Assembly (NCBI GenBank): GCA_050951095.1
Contig: JBMNIQ010000003.1
Span: 186,001-250,000, forward strand
DNA length: 64,000 nt
Origin: UMGS1519 sp050951095
Lineage (GTDB): Bacteria; Actinomycetota; Coriobacteriia; Coriobacteriales; Eggerthellaceae
Direction of reading: 5' to 3'
Part shown: positions 24,010 to 32,810 of the stretch, in pieces
How positions within the stretch are numbered: the stretch's first letter is position 1
Layout of the letters: each line of letters begins with the position of its first letter
Program-made: the position numbers and the translations under genes
Notes under the pieces: model-generated
Database searches by the model: none
What the model saw: only the letters and a program-made list of their open reading frames with translations
Told to the model about the DNA's origin: nothing

Positions 24010-26427
24010 ATGGCGGGCAAGAACGCAAACGTGCGGACTCCCGAAGCGGAAGGCGTGCGTCCGGGAGAGAACCTCATCGGCCGCCCGCATACCCGCGAGA
24101 TGAGCTTCCGCGGTTGACAAGGACAAGCAGGTGCAGGTGAAGACCGGCATGGAGACGCCCGAGCAGCGCTTCGAGCATCTGCAGCAGGCGACGGCCGACT
24201 ACCTGACGCCCAAAGAGGAAGATACGCTGAAGAAGGCGTTCGATTACGCCAGCGAGCATCACGCCGGCCAGTGCCGCAAGAGCGGCGAGCCGTTCATCAT
24301 CCACCCCTGTGGAGGTGGGCGCTCATCCTGTCCACGCTGCGCATGGACGTGGAGACGCTCACGGCGGCGCTGCTGCACGATGTGGTGGAGGATACGCCCG
24401 CTACGCGCGACGACATCGCCCGCGGGTTCGGCGAGCCCGTGGCGAACCTGGTGGACGGCGTCACGAAGATCACACGCATCGAGGTGGAGAGCCTGACGGA
24501 CGAGCAGGCCGCCACCATCCGCAAGATGTTCGTGGCCATGAGCAAGGACATCCGCGTCATCGTGATCAAGCTGGCCGACCGCCTGCACAACATGCGCACG
24601 CTGTCGGCGCTGCGCGAGGACCGCCGCATCTTCAAGGCGCGCGAGACGCTGGAGATCTATGCGCCCATCGCGCACCGCCTGGGCATCAACTCCATCAAGT
24701 GGGAGCTGGAGGACCTGTCGTTCTACTACCTGGAGCCGAACAAGTTCAAGCAGATCAGCCGCATGGTGGCGGAGTCGCGCGGCGAGCGCGAGGCGTACCT
24801 GGAGAAGGTACTGGGCATCCTGCAGCAGGAGATGGACAAGGTGGGCATCGACTGCCAGCTCATGGGCCGGCCGAAGCACCTGTACTCCATCTACCAGAAG
24901 ATGACGAAGCGCGGCAAGGGCTTCTCCGAGATATACGACCTCATCGCCGTGCGCATCATCACGAAGAGCGTGAAGGACTGCTATTCGGCGCTGGGCGCCG
25001 TGCACAGCCTGTGGCATCCCATGCCCGGCCGCTTCAAAGACTACATCGCCATGCCGAAGTACAACATGTACCAGAGCCTGCATACCACGGTCATCGGACC
25101 CACCGGCCGCCCGCTGGAGGTGCAGATCCGCACGGAGGAGATGCACCGCATGAGCGAGTACGGCGTGGCGGCGCACTGGCGGTACAAGGAGCAGGGCGGC
25201 AAGGGCGGCAACGACGACTTCAGCCGCCAGCTGGCCTGGCTGCGCGAGATGATCGACTGGCAGGCCGATTCCCAGGATTCGCGCGAGTTCCTGAAGTCGC
25301 TGAAGGTGGACCTGGCCCCGAACGAGGTGTTCGTCTTCACGCCGCAGGGCGAGGTAAAGAGCCTGCGCATGGGCTCCACGCCCATCGACTTCGCGTATGC
25401 CATCCACACGGAGGTGGGCAACCACTGCGTGGGCGCGAAGGTGAACGGCGCCATCGTGCCGCTGTCTTACCAGCTGCAGATGGGCGACCGCGTGGAGATC
25501 CTGACGCAGAAGAGCGCCGGGCCGTCCCGCGACTGGCTGAACATGGTGAAGACGCCGTCGGCGCGCAACAAGATCCGCCAGTACTTCAGCAAGGTGTCGC
25601 GCAGCGACGACCTGCAGGCCGGGCGCGACAAGCTGCGCTACGAGATGCGCAAGCACAACATGGGCATCTCGAACGCCCAAGGCCAGCGCGCGGTCAAGGA
25701 GGTGGCCGCGTCCCTGGGCTTCAAGGACGAAGAGGACATGCTCATCAAGATCGGCGCCGGCAAGGAAAGCGCCACGGCCGTGGCGAACCGCCTGCTGAAG
25801 ATCCTGGTGGACCGCGGCACGGCTGACGCGGAGAAGCCCAGCATCGGCGTCTCGTCGTCTTCCACGGGCATCATGCCGCCCATGATCACGAGCGTCCGCC
25901 GTCCGAAGCGCCATGAGACGCACGCCAGCAACGGCGTGGTGGTGAAGGGCATCAGCGACGTGCTGGTGCGCCTTTCGAAGTGCTGCAACCCCGTGCCGGG
26001 CGACGACATCATCGGCTTCGTCACGCGCGGCCGCGGCGTGTCCGTGCATCGCCGCGACTGCCCGAATGCGCGCGACCTGATGAACCATCCGGAGCGCATC
26101 ATCGATGTGAGCTGGGAGACTTCGCCGAACAACGAGGCAGCGTACAAGGTGCAGATCATCATTGAGGCGCTGGACCGCATGAACCTGCTGGTCGACGTGG
26201 CGTCGACCATCTCGGGCATGGGCGGAAACGTGCTGCAGGGCACCATGAACTCGCATTCCGACGGCATGGTCACGATGCGCTTCATCGTGCAGGTGTCGGA
26301 CACGTCCTCCATCGAGAAGATCACGGACGAGCTGCAGGGCGTCAACGGCGTGTTCGACGCCCGCCGCGCCACGCCGCGCGATGTCGAGGGACAGACGAAG
26401 GGAAAAGCGGCGGCAAACGGCAAGTAA
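24010..26427 (+). CDS. rel: Bifunctional (p)ppGpp synthetase/hydrolase, interrupted by three frameshifts near its 5' end
   Basis: Rel makes and degrades the stringent-response alarmone. The hydrolase HD domain shows LHDVVEDT and RLHNMRTL. The synthetase domain shows YDLIAVRII, MPGRFKDYIAMPKYNMYQSL and VQIRTEEMHRMSEYG. A TGS domain (NEVFVFTPQGEVKSLRMGST) and a C-terminal ACT domain follow. The intact frame runs from 24271. The N-terminus is recovered only by removing three single-base insertions (G at 24112-24113, C at 24304-24307, G at 24317-24319), giving 805 codons from ATG 24010. It begins 5 bases after the RecJ-RecQ stop. A working Rel with an undamaged remainder makes sequencing error more likely than a pseudogene. 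Confidence 0.9.
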
Positions 26428-26431
26428 CCGC

Positions 26432-26466
26432 GGCGCCCCGCGGCCGTGAGGCGGTTCCGGGGCGCC
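26432..26466 (+). terminator. GC-rich hairpin between rel and the MBL gene
   Basis: A 9-bp perfect inverted repeat (GGCGCCCCG/CGGGGCGCC, 17-base loop) has no T run. It could pause or partly end transcription, or protect the rel transcript. Confidence 0.4.
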
Positions 26467-26488
26467 CGAGCGCATAAGGAGGAATATC

Positions 26489-27160
26489 ATGCCGAAGTCC
26501 AAGAAGCGGACGCATCGCCTGGAAGAGGGCTGCGCAGATGTGGAATTCACCGTGCTGGGCCCCATCCAGAACAACGTGTACTTCATCGACGACGGCCAGG
26601 GGCTGATCGTGGTGGATCCTTCCTGCCTGCCCGATGACATCATGGCCTGCGTGGGGGACCGGAACGTCGACGCCATCTTCGTCACGCACAACCACTGGGA
26701 CCACTGCAACGGCCTTGCGGAAGTGAAGCGCCGCACGGGCGCGCCCGTCATCGCGTCGAAGGTGGATTCCCCGGTGATCGAGGCCGGCCAGCAGGATATG
26801 GGCATCGTCACGGAAGGATGCAAGGTGGACCGCAAGGTCGCGGACGGCGACACGATCGCGGTGGGGAAGACGGAATGGCGCATCATCGCCACGCCCGGCC
26901 ATACGCCGGGCGGCATCTGCTTCTTCCTGGACCCGCAGAAGGCGCCCCATCCCGACCGCCGTCCGCTGCTTGTCTCCGGCGATACGCTGTTCTGCGGCAG
27001 CATCGGGCGGACGGATTTCGACGGCGGCAGCATGCGCGATATGCGCGCATCGCTTACGCGCCTGTCGAAGCTGCCCGATCCGACCATCGTGCTGCCGGGG
27101 CACAATGCGCTCACTACGATACAGGTTGAGCAGAAACGGGTATTTTCTTACTATTGCTGA
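26489..27160 (+). CDS. MBL-fold (glyoxalase II-like) metal-dependent hydrolase
   Basis: The 223-residue protein has the metallo-beta-lactamase metal motif THNHWDH (residues 66-72), followed by TPGHTPGGICFF, the bridging Asp in SGDTLFCGSIGRTD and the final His in VLPGHNALTT. This matches hydroxyacylglutathione hydrolase-like proteins that often follow rel in Gram-positive genomes. The substrate cannot be named, because glutathione use is not expected here. A strong AAGGAGG site precedes the ATG. Unlike the common rel-dtd-MBL order, no dtd gene is present. Confidence 0.85.
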   Translation: MPKSKKRTHRLEEGCADVEFTVLGPIQNNVYFIDDGQGLIVVDPSCLPDDIMACVGDRNVDAIFVTHNHWDHCNGLAEVKRRTGAPVIASKVDSPVIEAGQQDMGIVTEGCKVDRKVADGDTIAVGKTEWRIIATPGHTPGGICFFLDPQKAPHPDRRPLLVSGDTLFCGSIGRTDFDGGSMRDMRASLTRLSKLPDPTIVLPGHNALTTIQVEQKRVFSYYC

Positions 27161-27230
27161 CGTTTCGCTTTGTAAAGGCATTGTAAAATTCAAATGCCAA
27201 CATTCGCAATGAGGCCCCGGTATCGCAATC

Positions 27231-27302
27231 TTGACGTTAAGAGTTTGTAAAAAACCTGTACAATAGCGCCGACCGCTTTTTGCGGCCGGTGCTGTTATTT
27301 TT
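27231..27302 (+). promoter_or_regulatory. Leader region of the phosphate transporter gene with terminator-like hairpin
   Basis: TACAAT (27259-27264) is a good -10 candidate. A hairpin (CCGACCGC/GCGGCCGG around TTTTT, one mismatch) begins 4 bases later and is followed within 8 bases by ATTTTT. It could end the upstream MBL transcript or attenuate the transporter transcript. A TTGACG at 27231 is 22 bp from TACAAT, too far for a standard promoter. Confidence 0.4.
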
Positions 27303-27366
27303 CGGCCAGCATCATTCACGGCCCCATGTGCAGCATCGCTGATCATGATATTGCAAAGGGGAATAC

Positions 27367-28428
27367 GTGAACATCGAGTTCGGGACGTTCGCAGCAGGCC
27401 TTGCAACCGACCCGCTGCTGGTTCTCATTGTGATTTTGAATCTGGGCGTCATCATCGTGAACGGCGCGACAGATGCCCCGAACGCCATCACCACCGTCGT
27501 CTCCACGCGCAGCATGAAGCCGCGCAGGGCCATCATGATGGCTGCATGCTGCAACTTCTTCGGATTGCTGATCATCTCCTCGTTCAATAACGCCGTGGCG
27601 AACACCATCTTCAAGATGGTCGATTTCGGCGGCGATTCCCATAGCGCGCTGGTTGCGCTGCTCGCCGCCATGATCGCCATCATCGTCTGGGGCGTGACCG
27701 CCTGGTACTTCGGCATACCCTCATCGCAAAGCCACAGCCTCATCGCGGGCCTGACGGGTGCCGCCATCGCCTTGCAGGGCGGCCTGGGCGGCGTCAACGG
27801 CGCCGAATGGGCGAAGGTCATCTACGGCATCCTGCTGTCCACGTTCATGGGCTTCGGCCTGGGGTGGCTGGGTGCCCGGGGCATCAAGCTGCTGTTCCGC
27901 ACAGCCGAGAGGCGGTCGGCGGACCGTGGCTTCCGCTATATGCAGATCGGCACGTCCGCGGCCGCTGCGTTCATGCACGGCGCGCAGGACGGCCAGAAGT
28001 TCCTGAGCATCTTCATCCTGGCCATCGCTCTGAACATGCAGTTCGACGTGAGCTCGGTGTCCGACTTGGGCCAGATGCCCGTATGGCTGATGCTCATCGT
28101 GGCGCTGTGCATGGGCACGGGAACCGCCATCGGCGGCGAGCGCATCATCAAGAACGTGGGCATGAACATGACGAAGCTGGAGCCCTATCAGGGTGCGGCG
28201 GCATCGCTGTCCTCCGTAATCTGCCTCGTGGTGTCAACGTTCGGCGGCCTGCCCGTCTCCACCACGCATGCGAACACCACGGCTATCATGGGCGTCGGCG
28301 CGGCAAAGCGGGCGAAGGCGGTGAAGTGGGATATCGCAGGCGACATGGTGCTCACCTGGATCCTGACGTTCCCCGGCTGCGGCTTGATGGGATACGTATT
28401 CGCGGAATTGCTATTCATGCTGCTCTGA
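27367..28428 (+). CDS. pit: PiT-family inorganic phosphate transporter
   Basis: This 353-residue membrane protein starts at GTG 27367 with an AAAGGGG ribosome site. It shows the PiT signature twice in inverted halves: VNGATDAPNAITTVVSTR near residue 35 and VSTFGGLPVSTTHANTTAIM near residue 295. About ten hydrophobic helices are visible. The family imports phosphate, often as metal-phosphate, with proton or sodium. The DUF47 gene 60 bases downstream is its usual partner. PPK1, PAP and Ppx/GppA in this window suggest the imported phosphate can be stored as polyphosphate. Confidence 0.94.
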   Translation: MNIEFGTFAAGLATDPLLVLIVILNLGVIIVNGATDAPNAITTVVSTRSMKPRRAIMMAACCNFFGLLIISSFNNAVANTIFKMVDFGGDSHSALVALLAAMIAIIVWGVTAWYFGIPSSQSHSLIAGLTGAAIALQGGLGGVNGAEWAKVIYGILLSTFMGFGLGWLGARGIKLLFRTAERRSADRGFRYMQIGTSAAAAFMHGAQDGQKFLSIFILAIALNMQFDVSSVSDLGQMPVWLMLIVALCMGTGTAIGGERIIKNVGMNMTKLEPYQGAAASLSSVICLVVSTFGGLPVSTTHANTTAIMGVGAAKRAKAVKWDIAGDMVLTWILTFPGCGLMGYVFAELLFMLL

Positions 28429-28488
28429 CGCGCAGGGCGCACGGAACATACAACGATTCGACAATCGGACGGTTAAGGGGAAATTCAG

Positions 28489-29130
28489 ATGGCGAAGAAC
28501 AAGGGATCTCGCTCGAAGCTGAACTATTTCGAGGCATTCATGCAGCAGGCGCAGGCCGCGCACAACGAGGCGGGCGTGCTGGTGGAGGTTGCAGAGAACT
28601 TCACCACCGCCGATGCCGTTTCGGAGTACCTGCCGCGCGCGCATAAGATCGAACGGGACGCCGACGAGATCAACCATGCCATCATGCGCGCCATCGACGT
28701 GGACTTCATCACCCCGTTCGACCGCGAGGATATCATCATCCTCACCGGGGCCCTGGACGACATCGTGGACGGCATCGAGGAAGTCATCCAGCGCTTCTAC
28801 ATGTTCGATGTGCACTTCATGCACGACGACGTGATTCCCATGGCGAAGCTGCTGGAGAAGTCCACGGCCGCGCTGTCCGAGGCCATGGGCGGCTTCAAGG
28901 ACTTCAAGAAGTTCGGGCACTTCCTGGAAGTCATGGACAAGGTGGACAAGGTCGAGGAAGAGGCGGATGCGAAGTACATGGAAGTCATGCACCGCCTGTT
29001 CACCGTGGACCGCGAGAACGCCGTGCGCGTGATGGTGTGGAAGGACATCTTCGAGCACATCGAGGATTGCGCCGACCGCTGCGACGAGGCGGCGCAGATC
29101 ATGGGCTCCATCATCTTGAAGAACTCGTAG
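28489..29130 (+). CDS. DUF47 (PhoU-like) Pit accessory protein
   Basis: The 213-residue, all-helical acidic protein matches the DUF47/YkaA family that is normally encoded next to Pit transporters and resembles PhoU. Recognisable segments are NYFEAFMQQAQAAHNEAGVL, HKIERDADEINHAIM and the C-terminal WKDIFEHIEDCADRCDEAAQ. The E/DxxxD pattern fits metal-binding helices of PhoU-like folds. It is thought to regulate the transporter. AAGGGGA precedes the ATG and a strong terminator follows, so pit and this gene form one operon. Confidence 0.93.
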   Translation: MAKNKGSRSKLNYFEAFMQQAQAAHNEAGVLVEVAENFTTADAVSEYLPRAHKIERDADEINHAIMRAIDVDFITPFDREDIIILTGALDDIVDGIEEVIQRFYMFDVHFMHDDVIPMAKLLEKSTAALSEAMGGFKDFKKFGHFLEVMDKVDKVEEEADAKYMEVMHRLFTVDRENAVRVMVWKDIFEHIEDCADRCDEAAQIMGSIILKNS

Positions 29131-29166
29131 GGAACGCCGCCCTGCGCCCGTTAGCGCGAATGGCGA

Positions 29167-29210
29167 AAGCGCCGCAGCTTCGATCGTCAGCGAAGCCGCG
29201 GCGCTTTTTC
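29167..29210 (+). terminator. Rho-independent terminator after the pit operon
   Basis: A long stem (AAGCGCCGC-A-GCTTCG with CGAAGC-C-GCGGCGCTT, one mismatch) is followed by TTTTT. Confidence 0.92.
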
Positions 29211-29262
29211 GTCCGCGGGACTATCATGGAGATGCACGATCGGCTTTGCGGGAAGGGCATCA

Positions 29263-29838
29263 GTGGCGGCATCGGACATGAAGGCGACGGATAAACGCTA
29301 TATTGCGAACAAGCGCGTGCGTGACAGCATCACCGCTGCGCTTTTCGATTTGATGGAAGACGAGCCGTTCTACAAGATCACCATCACACAGATCGCCTCA
29401 CGGGCGCACGTGGCACGGCAGTCGTTCTACCGGAACTTCGAATCGAAGGAAGCAATAGTAGAGGAATTCTTCCAATCCATGTACGAGGATAATCTGGCGC
29501 ATGCCCGCGGCGATAATCTGATGTCGTTCAACGAGGACATGATCCTGCTGATATTGCGGTCGCTGAAGGAGCACAAGAGGGAGATACTCCTGCTGAACGA
29601 GAACGGCTTTGCGAACCGAAACCTGGATATGGTCACGATGTTCGTCATACAGGTGGCAGGAGAGGTTCCCACAAGCTCCACGGACAGTTATCTCATCTAT
29701 TATTTCGCTGGCGCGCTGTACAACACGCTTCTTGAATGGCTGCGCCGCGGTGCGAGGGAAAGCTGCGAGCAGATGGCAGCTGCCATCTCGCGTTTCCAAG
29801 CGTCCAGCATCCTTTCCGTGGACCTGGAGATAGAATAG
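29263..29838 (+). CDS. TetR/AcrR-family transcriptional regulator
   Basis: The 191-residue protein starts at GTG 29263 (GAAGGG 7 bases upstream), with ATG 29278 as alternative. The N-terminal helix-turn-helix is typical: ALFDLMEDEPFYKITITQIA, then RAHVARQSFYRNFESKEAIV. The all-alpha C-terminal domain would bind an unknown ligand. It is convergent with the large YhgE/Pip gene; TetR regulators of this kind often sit beside YhgE-type membrane proteins, so that gene is a reasonable target. This is inference from context. Confidence 0.9.
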   Translation: MAASDMKATDKRYIANKRVRDSITAALFDLMEDEPFYKITITQIASRAHVARQSFYRNFESKEAIVEEFFQSMYEDNLAHARGDNLMSFNEDMILLILRSLKEHKREILLLNENGFANRNLDMVTMFVIQVAGEVPTSSTDSYLIYYFAGALYNTLLEWLRRGARESCEQMAAAISRFQASSILSVDLEIE

Positions 29839-29865
29839 CCGGCCGCGCTTGCATGCCGGTAAAAA

Positions 29866-29904
29866 CAAGGCGGCGGGGCGGCGCTTTCGCACCGCCCCGC
29901 CTTG
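29866..29904. terminator. Bidirectional terminator between tetR and yhgE
   Basis: A long inverted repeat (CAAGGCggCGGGGCGG with CCGCCCCGCCTTG) lies between the two convergent genes. AAAAA precedes it at 29861-29865, giving a T run on the minus strand. Confidence 0.82.
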
Positions 29905-29946
29905 CTTAAAGGAGGGGGCTAGGTAGGAGGGAAAGGGCCCGGCTCC

Positions 29947-32283
29947 TTAAGCATCGATACCCATTGCCGCCAGTTGCGCGGCTACATCCACAGAGGCCGC
30001 ATCCTCGTCGGGCATGTCCTGCCCGTTCCTGTGGAGGATGAGAACGCTCAGGGCGTTGAATACTGCGATGATTCCGCTCAGAACCGCTATGTCCAGTGCG
30101 ATGCTGTTACCGTTCGCAATCGTGGACCGGAATGCATCCACCGTGTATGTGAACGGCATGAACGGATGGACTATCTGGTAGAAGTCCGTGCTCATGGTCG
30201 CCGGGAAAATGCCGCCGCAGCTTGCCAGTTGCAGGCAGAGCAGCACCAGAACCAGGGCCATTGCCGGCTTGCCGAGCCAGATGTTGATGAAGTAGATGAT
30301 CGAGACGAACGCCACGGCTCCCAGTGCGGCTATTCCCAGCGTTGCACCCAGGTTCGCCGGATGGACGGCCAGGAACAGGTTCATCAGCGGGAGCATCAGC
30401 AGCCCCCAGACGATGGCGGCGGGTACGAATACCACAGCGTCTTTCGCCCATGCGCGAATCCCCTTCCGTTCGCCCGTCTGCCCGATGGGATACATCATGC
30501 AGAAGGCCATGGAACCGACCCACAGGCCCACGGTCAGCAGGAATGCCGCCATGGAGTTGCCGAAGTTCTCGACAGAAGTCATCTCGCTGGTATCGCGTAC
30601 GACGGGCGTTCCCGCCTGCTTGTACGTATCGGAGCTGACGTTCTTCAGGTTGTCGTCCGCTTCGTCTGCGCCATCGGAGAGCTTGCTTTGCAGCTTGCTT
30701 GCCCCGGTGTCCAGCTTGCTGATGCCCGATCCCATGTTCTCCGTTCCGTCTTTCAGCTTGCCGACGCCTTCCGTAAGGCTGTTCGATCCATCGACCAGGT
30801 TGTCGACGCCGGTGGAAAGCTTCTGGCTGTTCTGCGAGAGCTTTGTGACGCCGGTGCCCATGCTCGATACGCCGCTTGCAAGCTTGCCCACGCCGGTTTC
30901 GAGCTTGTCTGCGCCCGATGCCAGGTTATCCGTGCCGGTGACCAGCTTCTTCGTGTTCTTCGACAGCGTGTCGACGCCCGAATCGAGCTTGTCCACGCCG
31001 CTGGAGAGGGACTTCGTTCCGCTGGAGATCTTGCCGGCGTTTTCCTGAAGCGTTTCCGCTCCCTGTTTCAGGTTCTCGGAGCCGGAGGAAAGCTTGCTTC
31101 CGGCAGATTGGACGTTCAGCAGGCCCGTTCTCATGCCGGTCAGCGCAGAGCTTGCGCCGCCGAGCATGGATGACTCGCCTTTGATCTTTTGGATTTGGCG
31201 AATCTGCTGCTGCGTCATGCCCGTGGTATCGATGTCGTCGATATCTCCTTTCAACGTGGCCAGCCCGGAGCTGAGCGTGTCGACATTCGAGGTGTTCGAG
31301 ACGGCGGTATCCACTTGGCTGTTCAGCTTGTCGATACCGGCATCGAGGTTGTTCGCACCCGTTACCAGGTTGCTTGCGCCTGTGGAAAGCTTCTCTGCGC
31401 CCGAGGACAGGTTCGAAACGCCGCTCTTCAGGGATCCAACGCCGTTTTGCAGGTTCTTGACCCCCGTTGAGAGGTTGCCCGTTCCCGTCTTCAGCTTATC
31501 GATGCCGTTCTGCAGGTTCTCCGTGCCGCTTTCGAGCGTGCCGATCTTCGAATCGAGCGTGTTGTAGCCTGTCTGCAGATTGCCGATACCCGAGATAAGA
31601 TTATCGGTGCCGGAACGGAGGCTGTCCGTCCCCTCTGCCAGGTTGTCAGCGCCGTCTTCGAGCGTGCCGACTTTCGTCTGCAGCGTCGCGTAGCCGTTTT
31701 GCAGCTTATCGACGCCGGTAACGAGTTTGCCGCTCTTGTCGCGTGCCGTCTTGATGCCGTCGGACATGTCGCCCATCGCTTCGAAAAGCGCTTTCGCGTA
31801 TTGCTTGTTCACTTCCTTCGTGACCTTCGCGCGAATCTCCTTCGAGGCATTGTCCGAGATATTGTGCACCAGGTAGTTTATGCCCGGGTTCGTCTCGATG
31901 CCCAGCCTCATCTTCTTCGGATTCTCATCCAGAAGCGTCGCCGCATTCTTCGAGAAATCCTTCGGGATGGTGACGATCATCGCGTATTTCCCGGAACGCA
32001 ATCCTTCCTGCGCCTCGTCTGCGGACGTTTCGACGAATTGCATGTCGTCGACGTCCTTCAGCTTGTCGACCATCGTGCTGCCGATATGGATGTCGGTGCC
32101 GTTGAAGTCAACGGCCTTGTCGTTGTTGACCACGGCAGCCTGCAGGTTCTTTGCGGCGCCGAACGGGTCCCAAAGAGATCCCAGGAAGACGCCGGCGAAG
32201 ATCGCGGGAAGAAGCACCACGACGATAAGGCCCGCCTTGAGAGGAATCGTGTGGACGATGTTCCCCCATACTTCCTTGAACAT
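29947..32283 (-). CDS. YhgE/Pip-type membrane protein with long LxxG repeat region
   Basis: The 778-residue protein begins with a short cytoplasmic tail and one membrane helix (residues about 17-37), followed by the conserved YhgE N-terminal domain (AVVNNDKAVDFNGTDIHIG). Residues about 195-545 are tandem degenerate repeats with L, G and T/S at fixed spacing (pattern LxxGxxxLxxG), predicted to be a long extracellular coiled coil. The C-terminus has five to six membrane helices related to ABC-2 permeases. Relatives include phage infection protein and type VII-associated EsaA, but no type VII genes are here. It follows a 96-residue gene by 6 bases. Confidence 0.9.
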   Translation of the reverse strand: MFKEVWGNIVHTIPLKAGLIVVVLLPAIFAGVFLGSLWDPFGAAKNLQAAVVNNDKAVDFNGTDIHIGSTMVDKLKDVDDMQFVETSADEAQEGLRSGKYAMIVTIPKDFSKNAATLLDENPKKMRLGIETNPGINYLVHNISDNASKEIRAKVTKEVNKQYAKALFEAMGDMSDGIKTARDKSGKLVTGVDKLQNGYATLQTKVGTLEDGADNLAEGTDSLRSGTDNLISGIGNLQTGYNTLDSKIGTLESGTENLQNGIDKLKTGTGNLSTGVKNLQNGVGSLKSGVSNLSSGAEKLSTGASNLVTGANNLDAGIDKLNSQVDTAVSNTSNVDTLSSGLATLKGDIDDIDTTGMTQQQIRQIQKIKGESSMLGGASSALTGMRTGLLNVQSAGSKLSSGSENLKQGAETLQENAGKISSGTKSLSSGVDKLDSGVDTLSKNTKKLVTGTDNLASGADKLETGVGKLASGVSSMGTGVTKLSQNSQKLSTGVDNLVDGSNSLTEGVGKLKDGTENMGSGISKLDTGASKLQSKLSDGADEADDNLKNVSSDTYKQAGTPVVRDTSEMTSVENFGNSMAAFLLTVGLWVGSMAFCMMYPIGQTGERKGIRAWAKDAVVFVPAAIVWGLLMLPLMNLFLAVHPANLGATLGIAALGAVAFVSIIYFINIWLGKPAMALVLVLLCLQLASCGGIFPATMSTDFYQIVHPFMPFTYTVDAFRSTIANGNSIALDIAVLSGIIAVFNALSVLILHRNGQDMPDEDAASVDVAAQLAAMGIDA

Positions 32284-32289
32284 GGGGCA

Positions 32290-32580
32290 TCACGCAAGCG
32301 TGCCGAACAGGGGGATGTCGCCGGCGCTCGTCTTCATGACGCCGCCGATCTTTCCATCTGCCAGCTTGCCGGTGAAATCGTAGGACATCTTGCCCAGCAC
32401 CGCTTTCACGTTGCCGCTGAAAGCGATGGTGCCGTCATCGGAATACGTGCCCGACAGCGGGAATTCCTTGCGCTGGATCAGCGCGCCCGAGACGGTGCTG
32501 CCGTTGATGTCCAAACGCATCGTTGCGGCCTTCTGGCCTTTAGGGGTGGTGAAAGTGATGTTATAGAGGTTCTCTGCCAT
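32290..32580 (-). CDS. Conserved-looking small protein upstream of yhgE, unknown function
   Basis: The 96-residue protein has no signal peptide or membrane segment. It is rich in beta-type residues with glycine turns (FTTPKGQKAATMRLDINGS, LSGTYSDDGTIAFSGNVKA), suggesting a small beta-sandwich or barrel. I do not recognise a family. TTGGAG lies 6 bases before the ATG, and the stop is 6 bases before the YhgE start, so the two are co-transcribed and probably work together. Coding composition is like its neighbours. Confidence 0.75.
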   Translation of the reverse strand: MAENLYNITFTTPKGQKAATMRLDINGSTVSGALIQRKEFPLSGTYSDDGTIAFSGNVKAVLGKMSYDFTGKLADGKIGGVMKTSAGDIPLFGTLA

Positions 32581-32668
32581 GATGACTCCAATCTCTCGTT
32601 AGGATTCCCTCTTGGCTTCATTTAACGAGCGGAGAGCCTTTGCGAACAGAACCAAACCAGGACATTGT

Positions 32669-32680
32669 GTAACAGGTTAC
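32669..32680. promoter_or_regulatory. Palindrome GTAACAGGTTAC between lysC and the yhgE operon
   Basis: A 5-2-5 perfect inverted repeat (GTAAC-AG-GTTAC) lies 89 bases upstream of the 96-residue gene in the divergent region. Its size suits a TetR-type operator. The link to the TetR at 29263 is speculation. Confidence 0.35.
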
Positions 32681-32810
32681 GATGCAGTCTGAAAGGGACG
32701 GGGATTCCCGGGCGAAACGGCGTACGATATCGAAAGTTCATGCTTCCTGCACGCCTGGTCGAACTGTTTGCTATTATTAGCAACGTGACTGAAACTTACT
32801 AAGGATTTTC

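Noticed and set aside
22490..24140. Separate helicase and small genes in three frames
   Set aside because: The frames join into one RecQ-type helicase continuous with RecJ once four extra bases are removed.
24010..26427. rel as a true pseudogene
   Set aside because: All defects are single-base additions in short runs near the 5' end, next to similar defects in the preceding gene; the remaining 2.1 kb is intact and conserved.
24259..27114. 951-residue minus-strand ORF across rel and the MBL gene
   Set aside because: His/Arg/Leu-rich shadow of rel; no motif and no ribosome site.
27231..27264. Standard sigma-70 promoter TTGACG/TACAAT before pit
   Set aside because: Spacing is 22 bp, too long. 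TACAAT alone is kept as a candidate -10 box.
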